Source: Planctomyces sp.
GTDB taxonomy: Bacteria > Planctomycetota > Planctomycetia > Planctomycetales > Planctomycetaceae
Direction of reading: 5' to 3'
NCBI GenBank assembly: GCA_019636235.1
Contig: JAHBXW010000001.1
Span: 434,001 to 498,000, forward strand
Length of the DNA: 64,000 nucleotides
Shown: piece by piece, positions 17,909 through 25,882 of the stretch
Numbering within the stretch: the stretch's first letter is position 1
Layout: the number at the start of each line of letters is the position of its first letter
Translations under genes and position numbers: made by a program
The notes under the pieces: generated by a model
Told to the model about the DNA's origin: nothing
What the model saw: the letters and a program-made list of their open reading frames with translations, nothing else
The model's database searches: none

Positions 17909-18164
17909 CCGCACCTCCCTTGGACAAACTTAAGGCCCTGGCGCGGGGAATTGCGCGAGCCCGTGGGATTTCCGCGGCATTCCGTCATGTGGTCTCCAAA
18001 CCCCCGAATGGCAGACTAGGCAAGTTATGCGTCACCCGGCGCGGGCTTTCAAGGGGGTCCGGGGCAAGCGTCGAAAAACCACCCCGAGGGGGGCTTTCGG
18101 TCGCCGTCCCGCATCCCCCCGCATCACTGCGGATTTGCCTGCGCTCCGGGAAACAGGGTCACCG

Positions 18165-19586
18165 ATGAGGAATCACCTGTTGCACGCTGGACTCTGCCTC
18201 GCGATTACGGCCGGGCTGTTCAGCGTCGCTGCCGCCGATACGGAGACGCCGGCCGCGGACGCTCCCGCGTCCCCGTCCGCCGCGAGACTGACGCCGGTCG
18301 TCCGGATCGTCAACCGCGCCTGCCAGTCGACGGTCAACATCCACACGGAGAAGCGGCAGAAATCGCTGGACGTCGTCTTCTCCGCGACCCGCGGCGGCAA
18401 CAAGATCAACGGCATGGGCACCGGCATCGTCGTTGACGAACGGGGCTTCATCCTGACGAACAACCACGTCGTCCAGGACGTCGAATCGATCCGCGTCACC
18501 CGCGACACCGGCGAGCAGTACGTCGCCACCGTCTTCCAGACCGACGCCAAGCACGACCTGGCGTTGATCCGCATCGTCCCCCGCGAGCCCCTGCCCGTGA
18601 TCCCCATGGGCACCTCGTCGGACATCATGCTCGGCGAGTCGGTGATCGCCATCGGCAACGCGCTGGGCTACGAAAGCAGCGTCTCGCAGGGCATCGTCAG
18701 CGCGCTGCACCGCGACGTCACCGCCGGCGAGGACCAGGAATACAAGAACCTGCTGCAGACCGACGCCGCCATCAACCCGGGCAACAGCGGCGGGCCGCTG
18801 ATCAACATGGACGGCGAAGTCATCGGCATCAACGTGGCGATCCGCGCCGGCGCGCAGAAGATCGGCTTCGCGATTCCGATCGACGACGCGCGGCTGGCCG
18901 CCGCCCGCATGTTCAACGTCGAGCGGACGAACAACCTGTACCACGGGGCCGTGGTCCGGGATCACAAGCGCGGCTCGTTGCGTGAGCTGCTGGTCCAGGC
19001 GGTGAAGCCGAACTCGCCAGCCGCTTCGGCCGGCCTGATGCCGGGCGACGTCGTCGTGCGGGTGGGCAGCACCGCGGTCGTCGACGGCGCCGACTTCGAG
19101 CGGGCGTTTCTCGACCGCAAGGCTACGGAGAAGCTGGCGGTTGTCGTCAGTCGCGGCGGACGGCAGGAATCGGTCGACCTCGAACTCGCGGGCCTGCGGC
19201 CCGAGAACGCGACGGCTGCCCGCCAGGCCGTGCCGAGCACCCTGCCGACGGCCACTCCCGCCCCCAGCGGCGTCCGCGCGGATCGCGTCTGGGAGCACCT
19301 CGGACTGCGGACGAACCCAATCCAGAAGAACGACGCCCGCATCAGCGGCCTGCCCTACCAGGGCGGCATGCTGATCACCGAGGTCCGCCGCGACAGCCCC
19401 GCCGCACAGAACGGGATCAAGCGGGGCGACATCCTCGTCGGGCTGCACTCCTTCGAAACGGTCAAGGAGAACGACGTCCTGTACGTCCTGAACCTGCCCG
19501 ACTTCAAGGACCTGGCGACGCTGAAGTTCTACATCGTCCGGGATCGCGAGACCCTGTTCGGACACTTCGCCTCGGGCGTGAAGTGA
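18165..19586 (+). CDS. HtrA/DegP-like serine protease with two PDZ domains
   Basis: A 473-residue exported protease/chaperone for damaged envelope proteins. The signal peptide spans about residues 1-24 (MRNHLLHAGLCLAITAGLFS). The trypsin-like domain holds the full triad: His101 in NNHVVQ, Asp131 in KHDLALIRI and Ser208 in NPGNSGGP. A first PDZ domain follows at about 270-345 (VQAVKPNSPAASAGLMPGD) and a second near 385-470 (GMLITEVRRDSPAAQNGIKRGD). ATG 18165 was chosen because the earlier part of the open frame is arginine-rich non-coding sequence. It converges on mgtE with a gap of only 7 bases. Confidence 0.9.
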   Translation: MRNHLLHAGLCLAITAGLFSVAAADTETPAADAPASPSAARLTPVVRIVNRACQSTVNIHTEKRQKSLDVVFSATRGGNKINGMGTGIVVDERGFILTNNHVVQDVESIRVTRDTGEQYVATVFQTDAKHDLALIRIVPREPLPVIPMGTSSDIMLGESVIAIGNALGYESSVSQGIVSALHRDVTAGEDQEYKNLLQTDAAINPGNSGGPLINMDGEVIGINVAIRAGAQKIGFAIPIDDARLAAARMFNVERTNNLYHGAVVRDHKRGSLRELLVQAVKPNSPAASAGLMPGDVVVRVGSTAVVDGADFERAFLDRKATEKLAVVVSRGGRQESVDLELAGLRPENATAARQAVPSTLPTATPAPSGVRADRVWEHLGLRTNPIQKNDARISGLPYQGGMLITEVRRDSPAAQNGIKRGDILVGLHSFETVKENDVLYVLNLPDFKDLATLKFYIVRDRETLFGHFASGVK

Positions 19587-19593
19587 GCGCCTC

Positions 19594-20943
19594 TCAGGCG
19601 AACAGCAGCCAGCGGGCGATGTTGTAGAACACCACCACCCCCGTCACGTCCGACAGCGATGCGATCATCGGGTTGGACATCAGCGCCGGGTCAGCCCCCA
19701 GCTTCTTGAGCGCCAGGGGCAGCATCGAACCGGTGATCGTTCCCAGCGTCACCACGCAGAACACCGTCAGCCCCACGACGCTGGCCCGCAGCCACGGCAC
19801 TAGCAGGCTCCCCCCGCCAAAGGCGAGCAGGCCCAGGATCGCTCCCAGGAAGGCCCCCAGCCGCAGCTCCCGCCAGGCGATCGTGCCGACGTTTCCGCCC
19901 GTCTCATCCAGCGCCAGGGCGCGGATGATCAGCGTCGCCGATTGCGAGCCCGCGTTTCCGCCGCTCGCCAGCACCAGCGGCATGAACAGGATCATCCAGT
20001 TCGCGCTGCCGTCCGGCTCGAAGTAGTTCAGCACGTGCGCCGTCAACGACGACGCGCCCAGCAGGATCACCAGCCAGATGCCCCGCTTGTGGGCCAGCGT
20101 GAAGAACGGGGTGCCCAGGTAGCTGTCCTCGAGAGGCTGGACGGCCGCCAGCATCTGCGTGTCTTCCGTGGCCTCTTCCTGCAGGATGTCGGCCGCGTCG
20201 TCGTGCGTGACGATGCCCACCAGCCGGTTGTGCTGATCGACGACCGGGATGGCGATGAAGTCGTACTTCTGGATCTGGTTGGCGACGAACTCCTGGTCGT
20301 CGCTGACGCGGACCGACAGGACGTCGCGGTCCATGACGTCCGCGAGGATCGCCGTGGGTCGCGCCTGGATCAGCTTCCGCAACGACAGAAACCCCTGCAG
20401 GTGCCGCTCGTCGTCCGTGATGTAGATGACGTAGATCGTCTCCCGGCTGGGCGCCTGCATGCGCAGCCGATTGAGGGCCTCGGCGACGGTGATGTCCCCC
20501 GGCAGCGAGGCGTACTCCGTCGTCATGATGGCCCCGGCGCTGTCGTCGGGGTAACTCAGCAGCTTGCGGATGTCGGCCCGCTCGGCCTGCGCGATCAGCG
20601 GCATCAACTGCTCGACATGCTCGCGGTCCATCCGCCGCATCAGGCTGGCGCGGTCGTCGGGCGACATCTCCTCGATGACGCGCGACAGCCGCTCGCGCTC
20701 GACGGCCTCCACCAGCTCGATCTGATACGGCAGCGGGAAGTTCTGCAGAATTTCGGCCTGGTGCGCCGGATCGCAGTGACCCAGGACCTCCCACGTGCGC
20801 GCGGGCTCGAGCCCCTCCATGACCTCGGCGATGACGGCCGGGTGCAGCACCTTGCAGAATTCCGCCATGCCTGTGTCGTCATGCTCATCGAGCATGATCC
20901 GCAGGTCGGGCAACAGCAGCGAGTAGTACAGGGACGACGGCAT
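19594..20943 (-). CDS. mgtE: Magnesium transporter MgtE
   Basis: A 449-residue Mg2+ channel. The order is as in the family: N-terminal helical superhelix (residues ~10-135, with repeated motifs such as LLPLIAQAERADIRKLLSYP and DDSAGAIMTTEY), a CBS pair (~140-260, IYVIYITDDERHLQGFLSL and VVDQHNRLVGIVTHDD), then five membrane segments (~285-449) with the pore sequence PLVLASGGNAGSQSAT. MgtE closes when cytoplasmic Mg2+ binds the N and CBS domains. ATG 20943 was selected over an upstream frame start since the extra residues are low-quality sequence; the Shine-Dalgarno is weak. Divergent from the first cupredoxin gene. Confidence 0.92.
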   Translation of the reverse strand: MPSSLYYSLLLPDLRIMLDEHDDTGMAEFCKVLHPAVIAEVMEGLEPARTWEVLGHCDPAHQAEILQNFPLPYQIELVEAVERERLSRVIEEMSPDDRASLMRRMDREHVEQLMPLIAQAERADIRKLLSYPDDSAGAIMTTEYASLPGDITVAEALNRLRMQAPSRETIYVIYITDDERHLQGFLSLRKLIQARPTAILADVMDRDVLSVRVSDDQEFVANQIQKYDFIAIPVVDQHNRLVGIVTHDDAADILQEEATEDTQMLAAVQPLEDSYLGTPFFTLAHKRGIWLVILLGASSLTAHVLNYFEPDGSANWMILFMPLVLASGGNAGSQSATLIIRALALDETGGNVGTIAWRELRLGAFLGAILGLLAFGGGSLLVPWLRASVVGLTVFCVVTLGTITGSMLPLALKKLGADPALMSNPMIASLSDVTGVVVFYNIARWLLFA

Positions 20944-21242
20944 CGGTCCAGTAGTACCATTCGCCGCGAAGGGCGTCGAGGACGGCTGTGAACGAACCCG
21001 GCGCCTGGCCGGCAGTCCCCTCAAGGCGCCGCGAACCCTCTCCCTCGGCCGGGCCGACAGCGACGTTTCCCGGGAGGGCCGCCCTGCGGCGCGGGGCGCG
21101 AGCGATTCGGTTCGATAGCATGCATCCGGCGGCGCGGATTCGAACCGTGTCGGCTGCGGGAAGTTGCCGGCGGCGGCTTCACCGGGACGCCGTTCGGCCT
21201 CAAAGTTTGCGGTTTCACCACGTCATCCACAGAGGAGCGGCC

Positions 21243-21992
21243 ATGCGGAGTGCTTCGTGGAAGTTCAGCGTCGCTTTGCTGGGGGCGTTCGGCGCCGTTG
21301 AGGCCCCGGCGCGGTCCGCGGACGTGGGGGCGATCACCGGGCAGATCGTGTTGGATGGCGAGCCGCCGAAGCTCAAGAAAAAGGTCACGAGCGCCGCTGT
21401 CGCCGCCTGCAGCGACGTGCCGAACGAGGACCTTGTCGTCGACGACGAGACAATGGGCATCGCCAACGTCGTCGTGTTTCTGCGAAAGGCGCCGGACGGC
21501 ATGCCTTCCGAGCTGAAAGCCAGCGAAGAGGACGCGGTGACATTCGACCAGAAGGACTGCGTCTTCCTGCCCCATGTGCTGGTCGTGCGGACGGACCAGG
21601 CCGTCCACTGCATTTCGAACGACGCCGTCGCTCACAACGTGCACACGCATCCCTTCAAGAACACTGGCGTAAACTTCGCTATCGCGGCGAACACACTGAC
21701 GCCAGTCCAGGTTCCAATGAAGCAGACCGAATCGCTGCCTGTGAAAGTGAGCTGCGACATGCACAGTTGGATGACGGCGTGGTGGGTGGTGACGGATCAT
21801 CCCTACGTGGCGGTGACCGACAAGGAGGGAAAGTTCAAGATCGAGAACCTCCCCGTGGGCGAGCACGTGTTCACCGTCTGGCAGGAGAAGGCGGGATACC
21901 TCGATCGCAACTACCGGGTGAACGTGGCGGCTGGCGAGACCGAGCTGGCGCCGCTGAAGGCGCCGTTGGCGAAATTCAAACTGGAGCAGTGA
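21243..21992 (+). CDS. Secreted cupredoxin-like protein (plastocyanin/MauL-like), paralogue 1
   Basis: A 249-residue exported protein with a signal peptide (residues 1-27). A cupredoxin-like domain is suggested by CISNDAVAHNVHTHPF (possible His ligand) and by VSCDMHSWMTAW, where Cys, His and Met could complete a type-1-like copper site. The C-terminal region (VTDKEGKFKIENLPVGEHVFTVW) is a carboxypeptidase-regulatory/CnaB-like beta-sandwich. GAGGAG precedes ATG 21243. It is strongly similar along its whole length to the protein encoded at 22754-23524, so the two arose by duplication. Relatives are often labelled methylamine utilisation proteins, but no mau genes are present. A role in periplasmic electron transfer or copper binding is inferred. 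Confidence 0.78.
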   Translation: MRSASWKFSVALLGAFGAVEAPARSADVGAITGQIVLDGEPPKLKKKVTSAAVAACSDVPNEDLVVDDETMGIANVVVFLRKAPDGMPSELKASEEDAVTFDQKDCVFLPHVLVVRTDQAVHCISNDAVAHNVHTHPFKNTGVNFAIAANTLTPVQVPMKQTESLPVKVSCDMHSWMTAWWVVTDHPYVAVTDKEGKFKIENLPVGEHVFTVWQEKAGYLDRNYRVNVAAGETELAPLKAPLAKFKLEQ

Positions 21993-22023
21993 GTCCCCCG
22001 CGGCGGCCTGGCGTGGAGGGCGA

Positions 22024-22491
22024 TCAGGACTCGACGGCGATGACGACCTGTTCCGGCCAGACATCGCGCCATTCCGCGCCGTACTGTTGAAATCGGCGCA
22101 GGGCGCGGACGACTGTCTCCCGCGGCAGGTCGCGCTCTCCGTACAGCGAGGGAATCTCTGCCAGTTCGTCTTCCGCAAGTCGCCGGCTCCTGAACAGAAC
22201 GGGCCAGATCGTGGATGTCGTTCCCCACAGGCTGAAGTTCTCGGGACACGGAAGTCTCGCGATCGACAACGCGCAGCGTTTGACGCTCCAGTTGTGCTCA
22301 GAACAGCACCAGTCCAGGAACAGCGTCCACAAGTCCCGCTCCAGTGAATCAGCGACTCGTCGATCAGAACAGAGGACGACCGCGGCGACTTCGTTGAGCC
22401 GGCCCGGATCAGTCGCAGCCGCGATCAGGACATCGCACAGTTCGGACTCCGGCGCGAGGTAGACGCCGGACGTGACATTCAGTCGTGTCAC
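22024..22491 (-). CDS. Hypothetical 155-residue protein between the cupredoxin paralogues
   Basis: I do not recognise this protein. GTG 22491 was chosen because AGGAGAGGG lies just upstream. The sequence looks like a folded soluble protein: mixed alpha/beta composition, Trp-rich (WTLFLDWCC, ITEHNW-like SEHNW, EWRDVW), several Cys, no signal peptide and no membrane segment. Codon third positions are less GC-biased than in its neighbours. It is antisense to its surroundings, starting 262 bases before the second cupredoxin gene and ending 31 bases after the first. It may be a recent insertion between two tandem paralogues, but no mobile-element ends were seen. Confidence 0.55.
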   Translation of the reverse strand: MTRLNVTSGVYLAPESELCDVLIAAATDPGRLNEVAAVVLCSDRRVADSLERDLWTLFLDWCCSEHNWSVKRCALSIARLPCPENFSLWGTTSTIWPVLFRSRRLAEDELAEIPSLYGERDLPRETVVRALRRFQQYGAEWRDVWPEQVVIAVES

Positions 22492-22630
22492 TGGCTGCCC
22501 TCTCCTGCCTGACGAGTTGCAGCAACTCGCGGACGGTTCTGAAGTTCCGGTCGGTTCTGCCGGGGCGCGAAGACCGTGAGAATTCCCGTTCCCGGAATCG
22601 GCGATTGCTGTTCCCCCCGTCCGTCGCCGG

Positions 22631-22636
22631 TACAAT
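22631..22636 (+). promoter_or_regulatory. Possible -10 element upstream of cupredoxin paralogue 2
   Basis: TACAAT at 22631-22636 matches five of six bases of the sigma70 -10 consensus and lies in the 262-base divergent gap. A convincing -35 element at 16-18 bases was not found, so this is weak. Confidence 0.25.
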
Positions 22637-22753
22637 GACGCTGTTGTCTCGGGGATGAACGGGACGACATCGTGAATGTGTTGAAAACTCGCCTCCCTGG
22701 CCGCCGTCGCTGACGGTCCCGCCCTCGCCATTGTTATCAGTACAGGAGTTGCC

Positions 22754-23524
22754 ATGCGAAGTCTCGTCTCGTGGTGTTGCGCCGGTGCAACTGCGCTCGC
22801 GGTCTCGGGGATCGGCGCAGTGCCGGTCCGGGCGGCGGATGTCGGTACGATCACTGGCCAGGTCGTGCTGGATGGCGCGATGCCAAAGCTGGATCCGAAG
22901 GTGGTCAAAGGCGACATGACCGCGAAGGATGCGGCCGTGTGCGCGGCGGAAGGCGTGCCGAATGAGGACCTGGTCGTCGATGCGGAGACGAAGGGCATTG
23001 CCAACGTCGTGGTGTTCCTCCGCAAGGCGCCGGACGGCATGCCGGCCGACCTCAAGAAGAGTTCCGAGGAGGGCGTGACGTTCGACCAGAAGGGCTGCAT
23101 CTTCCTGCCGCACGTGCTGGCGGTCCGCACCGACCAGGTCGTGAACTGCATTTCGAACGACGGCGTCGCCCATAACGTGCACACCTATCCGCTGAAGAAC
23201 GACGGCAAGAACTTCGTGGTTCCGCCGAACACCAAGACGCCGACCGCCGTGCCGATGAAGCAGGTCGAAACGCTGCCGGTGAAGGTTGGCTGCGACATCC
23301 ATCCCTGGATGACGGCCTACTGGGTCGTGACGGACCATCCGTACGTGGCCATCACGGACGAAAAGGGGAACTTCACGATTGAGAATCTGCCCGTCGGCGA
23401 GCATGTCTTCACCGTCTGGCAGGAGAAGGCCGGCTACATCGAGCGGAGCTTCAAGGTGAACGTCAAGGCGGGCGACAACAAGCTGCCGCCGCTGAAGGCG
23501 CCGGTCGCGAAGTTCAAGCTCTAA
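22754..23524 (+). CDS. Secreted cupredoxin-like protein (plastocyanin/MauL-like), paralogue 2
   Basis: A 256-residue exported protein with a signal peptide (residues 1-28) and strong Shine-Dalgarno ACAGGAG six bases before ATG 22754. Putative copper-site residues are the His residues in SNDGVAHNVHTYP and the Cys, His and Met in GCDIHPWM. The C-terminal CnaB/carboxypeptidase-regulatory-like part (EKGNFTIENLPVGEH) is nearly the same as in the paralogue at 21243. The N-terminal region has a short insertion (KGDMTAKDAAVCAAEG) that the first copy lacks or has in another form. A clear terminator follows the gene, so it is probably monocistronic. Likely periplasmic electron carrier or copper-binding protein; function is inferred. 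Confidence 0.8.
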   Translation: MRSLVSWCCAGATALAVSGIGAVPVRAADVGTITGQVVLDGAMPKLDPKVVKGDMTAKDAAVCAAEGVPNEDLVVDAETKGIANVVVFLRKAPDGMPADLKKSSEEGVTFDQKGCIFLPHVLAVRTDQVVNCISNDGVAHNVHTYPLKNDGKNFVVPPNTKTPTAVPMKQVETLPVKVGCDIHPWMTAYWVVTDHPYVAITDEKGNFTIENLPVGEHVFTVWQEKAGYIERSFKVNVKAGDNKLPPLKAPVAKFKL

Positions 23525-23554
23525 GCAGCCGTTTGCCGTGTGAACCTGGAATCG

Positions 23555-23590
23555 CGAGCCCGCTGACATCCGCCAGCGGGCTCGATTTCG
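23555..23590 (+). terminator. Rho-independent terminator after cupredoxin paralogue 2
   Basis: Perfect 11-base arms CGAGCCCGCTG (23555-23565) and CAGCGGGCTCG (23574-23584) with an 8-base loop, followed by ATTTCGTT. It lies 30 bases after the stop codon at 23524 and is the clearest plus-strand terminator in the window. Confidence 0.75.
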
Positions 23591-23631
23591 TTCCTGCCCC
23601 TCGAACGCCGCTCTGCCCCGCTGTGCGCGTG

Positions 23632-23799
23632 ATGCGAAACTCGCTTGGAATGCTGCTCCAGTTCGCGGCGCTGACGTTCCTGCCGGTGCTGATCATCTTC
23701 CAGTTGAACTGGGGATTCCGCCTGTTGTACATGCCCCTGCTGACGCTGGTGGGCATTGTCGTATTCTGGATCGGTCATGCGCTCCGCGATAAGGCCTGA
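23632..23799 (+). CDS. Small two-segment membrane protein
   Basis: A 55-residue protein that is almost entirely hydrophobic: one segment at about residues 7-22 (MLLQFAALTFLPVLIIF) and another at about 27-48 (LLYMPLLTLVGIVVFWIG), with a short basic tail HALRDKA. ATG 23632 was chosen; the longer open frame upstream would place the terminator hairpin inside the gene. Its 3' end overlaps the start of the PQQ-propeller gene by about 23 bases, which suggests coupled translation. Tiny membrane proteins of this form are common in planctomycetes and have no assigned role. Confidence 0.6.
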   Translation: MRNSLGMLLQFAALTFLPVLIIFQLNWGFRLLYMPLLTLVGIVVFWIGHALRDKA

Positions 23800-25882
23800 G
23801 CGACAGCGGCCGCTGACCCGGCGGCGGCGAGTCCCGTGGCCGCAAGCGGGCCTGGCGCTGGTGGTCCTGGGCGCCGCTTCGATCGCCGTGGCGCAGCCGC
23901 CCCGGTTTCGGCAACTGGTCGCCGTCGAGGCGCCGGCCGATGTCGCCAAGTCGATCGCGGCCGCTGAGGAGTTCGCCGCGGACGCCCGCTGGGACGACGC
24001 CCTCGATCTGTTGCTGACGGTGCAGGACACACGGCCGGGCGCGCTGGTCGAAGTTCAGCCCGGGCGATACATGCAGGCGCGGGGCCGAATCCAGACAATC
24101 ATTGCGGCATGGCCCGCCGGCGGACTGGACGCGTACCGACGCCGCGTCGATGCCCGGGCCGCGGCGCTGCGGGACGTGGCCATTGCGGAATGGGATCCGA
24201 CGCGCCTGCGCGAAGTCGCCGTGGCGTATCCGTTGACCCCCGGCGGCATCGATGCGGCGTGGCGGATGGGGGAGCACCTGTGGCGACGGGGGAACGCCGC
24301 GGGGGCTCGTGACGTGTGGGAACCGCTCGCACGGCTGGCCGACCGGGAATCGGACGCGGCCGGGATCCGTCAGTCGGACCTGCTGGCCCGGTTGATCCTG
24401 TGCAGCATCGCCGAGCGCGACTTCGAGCGTGCGGACTGGGAACTGGCGATGTTCCGCGAACGGCGCCCGGAATCGGACGGAACGCTGGGCGGCGTGGCCG
24501 GTCCGTTGCCCGAATTGCTTGAACAAGCGCTGGCGGAGGCCCGGGAGTGGGCGGCCGACACGGGCGACACTCCGATCGCCGACGGCGTCGCGATCGACGG
24601 GCTGGCTTGGATTCGCTCGCTGCAGGCGGCCGAGTCGCACCGCGCGTTGAGCTGGCCGGCGACCGATGGCCGAAACCTGTTTCTGGTCCGCGGCGGGGCG
24701 ATCATCGGGCTGAGCCTCGCCACAGGCGAGCCCGCGTGGCCATCCGGCGACCCGGACGACGCTGGCATTCTGTACCGCCGCCCTGAGAACCCGTTCCTCA
24801 GGGATGCCCCGGCGACGGGAACGCCGATCCTTGCGCCGCAGGCGTCCGGCGGGCGGTTGTTCGCCGTGGCGGGCCCGTCCCCATCGGCCGGTCCAGTCGA
24901 TCGAATCGCGGCGGTCGGACCTCCGCTCGTGGCGCTCGACATCGCCGACGGGGAAGGCCGGCTGCTGTGGTCGCAGGGGATTGAGGGCTCGTTGGCACGG
25001 TCGGACTGGTTTCCTTCGGGTCCGCCGGTCGCTTCAGGGGGGGCGGTGTGGGTTCCCCTGCAGAGGAGCGAGAGTCCGCGGAAGATTGGCCTGGCGCGAT
25101 TGCGGGCCGCGGATGGCCAGGTCGACTGGCTGCGGCCGGTTTGCTCGCCGATCGGTCCGGCCGGCGAGGCGATGTTTCAATGGGAGACGCAGTGGCTGGC
25201 CCCGGCCGGCGGCCGGATGATTCTGGCGACGCCGTTCGGCGCGGTCGCCGCGGTGAATGCGGATACGGGTGAGACCGAATGGCTGACGACGTTTCCGTAT
25301 GAGCCGCCGCCGCAGGCCGTTCGAGATCATCCCGAGCGAATGCGATCGGCGGCCCCCGTGTGCTGGCGGGGGATCGTCTGCGTTGCGCCGCACGCCGGCG
25401 GGGACATCCGAGCCTGGGAGGAACGTTCGGGCGAGCCGCTGTGGCACGTCTCGCTGCCCGAGCGCGGGCTGCAGCTCGCCGGCGTCTGTCGGGACGGGTT
25501 GATCGCCAGCGGCCGGCGGTTGTGGTCGATCGATCCCGCGAGCGGTCAGGTTCGCTGGCGGCTGGGGTTCGAGGACGAGGATGGCGCGGGGGCCGGGGTC
25601 CCGGCGCTCATCGGTTCCACGATCGCCTGGTGCACGCAGCGCGATCTGCTGCTGGTGGACGCGGCGACGGGGGAACTGCTGCAGCGAATGCCGATTCGGG
25701 AAGCGTACGGTTTGGCGGGGGGCGACCTGCGGGCCGCGTCCGGGCGGTTGCTGCTGTCGTCGCCGGCCGGACTGGCCGCGTTCCGGTTGAGCTCAAAATC
25801 CGTCCCCATCCGCGACGGACTCGGCAATGCGAGGCGCAAGTTGCTCGAAGAGGAGCAGCCCCGGATAGAAGTTCGACGCTGA
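23777..25882 (+). CDS. PQQ-type beta-propeller repeat protein, probably exported
   Basis: A 701-residue protein. ATG 23777 gives a strongly basic N-terminus (MRSAIRPERQRPLTRRRR) then a hydrophobic stretch (AGLALVVLGAASIAVA) that could be a signal or anchor. Residues ~45-230 are helical and TPR-like (EEFAADARWDDALDLLLT). From ~240 onward there are repeated blades of the PQQ/BamB type: GLSLATGEPAW, ALDIADGEGRLLWS, AVNADTGETEWL, AWEERSGEPLW, SIDPASGQVRWRL, LVDAATGELLQ. Such propellers act as binding scaffolds; whether PQQ is bound is unknown, as no dehydrogenase active site was seen. Its last 90 bases overlap the 3' end of the gene on the other strand. Confidence 0.8.
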   Translation: MRSAIRPERQRPLTRRRRVPWPQAGLALVVLGAASIAVAQPPRFRQLVAVEAPADVAKSIAAAEEFAADARWDDALDLLLTVQDTRPGALVEVQPGRYMQARGRIQTIIAAWPAGGLDAYRRRVDARAAALRDVAIAEWDPTRLREVAVAYPLTPGGIDAAWRMGEHLWRRGNAAGARDVWEPLARLADRESDAAGIRQSDLLARLILCSIAERDFERADWELAMFRERRPESDGTLGGVAGPLPELLEQALAEAREWAADTGDTPIADGVAIDGLAWIRSLQAAESHRALSWPATDGRNLFLVRGGAIIGLSLATGEPAWPSGDPDDAGILYRRPENPFLRDAPATGTPILAPQASGGRLFAVAGPSPSAGPVDRIAAVGPPLVALDIADGEGRLLWSQGIEGSLARSDWFPSGPPVASGGAVWVPLQRSESPRKIGLARLRAADGQVDWLRPVCSPIGPAGEAMFQWETQWLAPAGGRMILATPFGAVAAVNADTGETEWLTTFPYEPPPQAVRDHPERMRSAAPVCWRGIVCVAPHAGGDIRAWEERSGEPLWHVSLPERGLQLAGVCRDGLIASGRRLWSIDPASGQVRWRLGFEDEDGAGAGVPALIGSTIAWCTQRDLLLVDAATGELLQRMPIREAYGLAGGDLRAASGRLLLSSPAGLAAFRLSSKSVPIRDGLGNARRKLLEEEQPRIEVRR

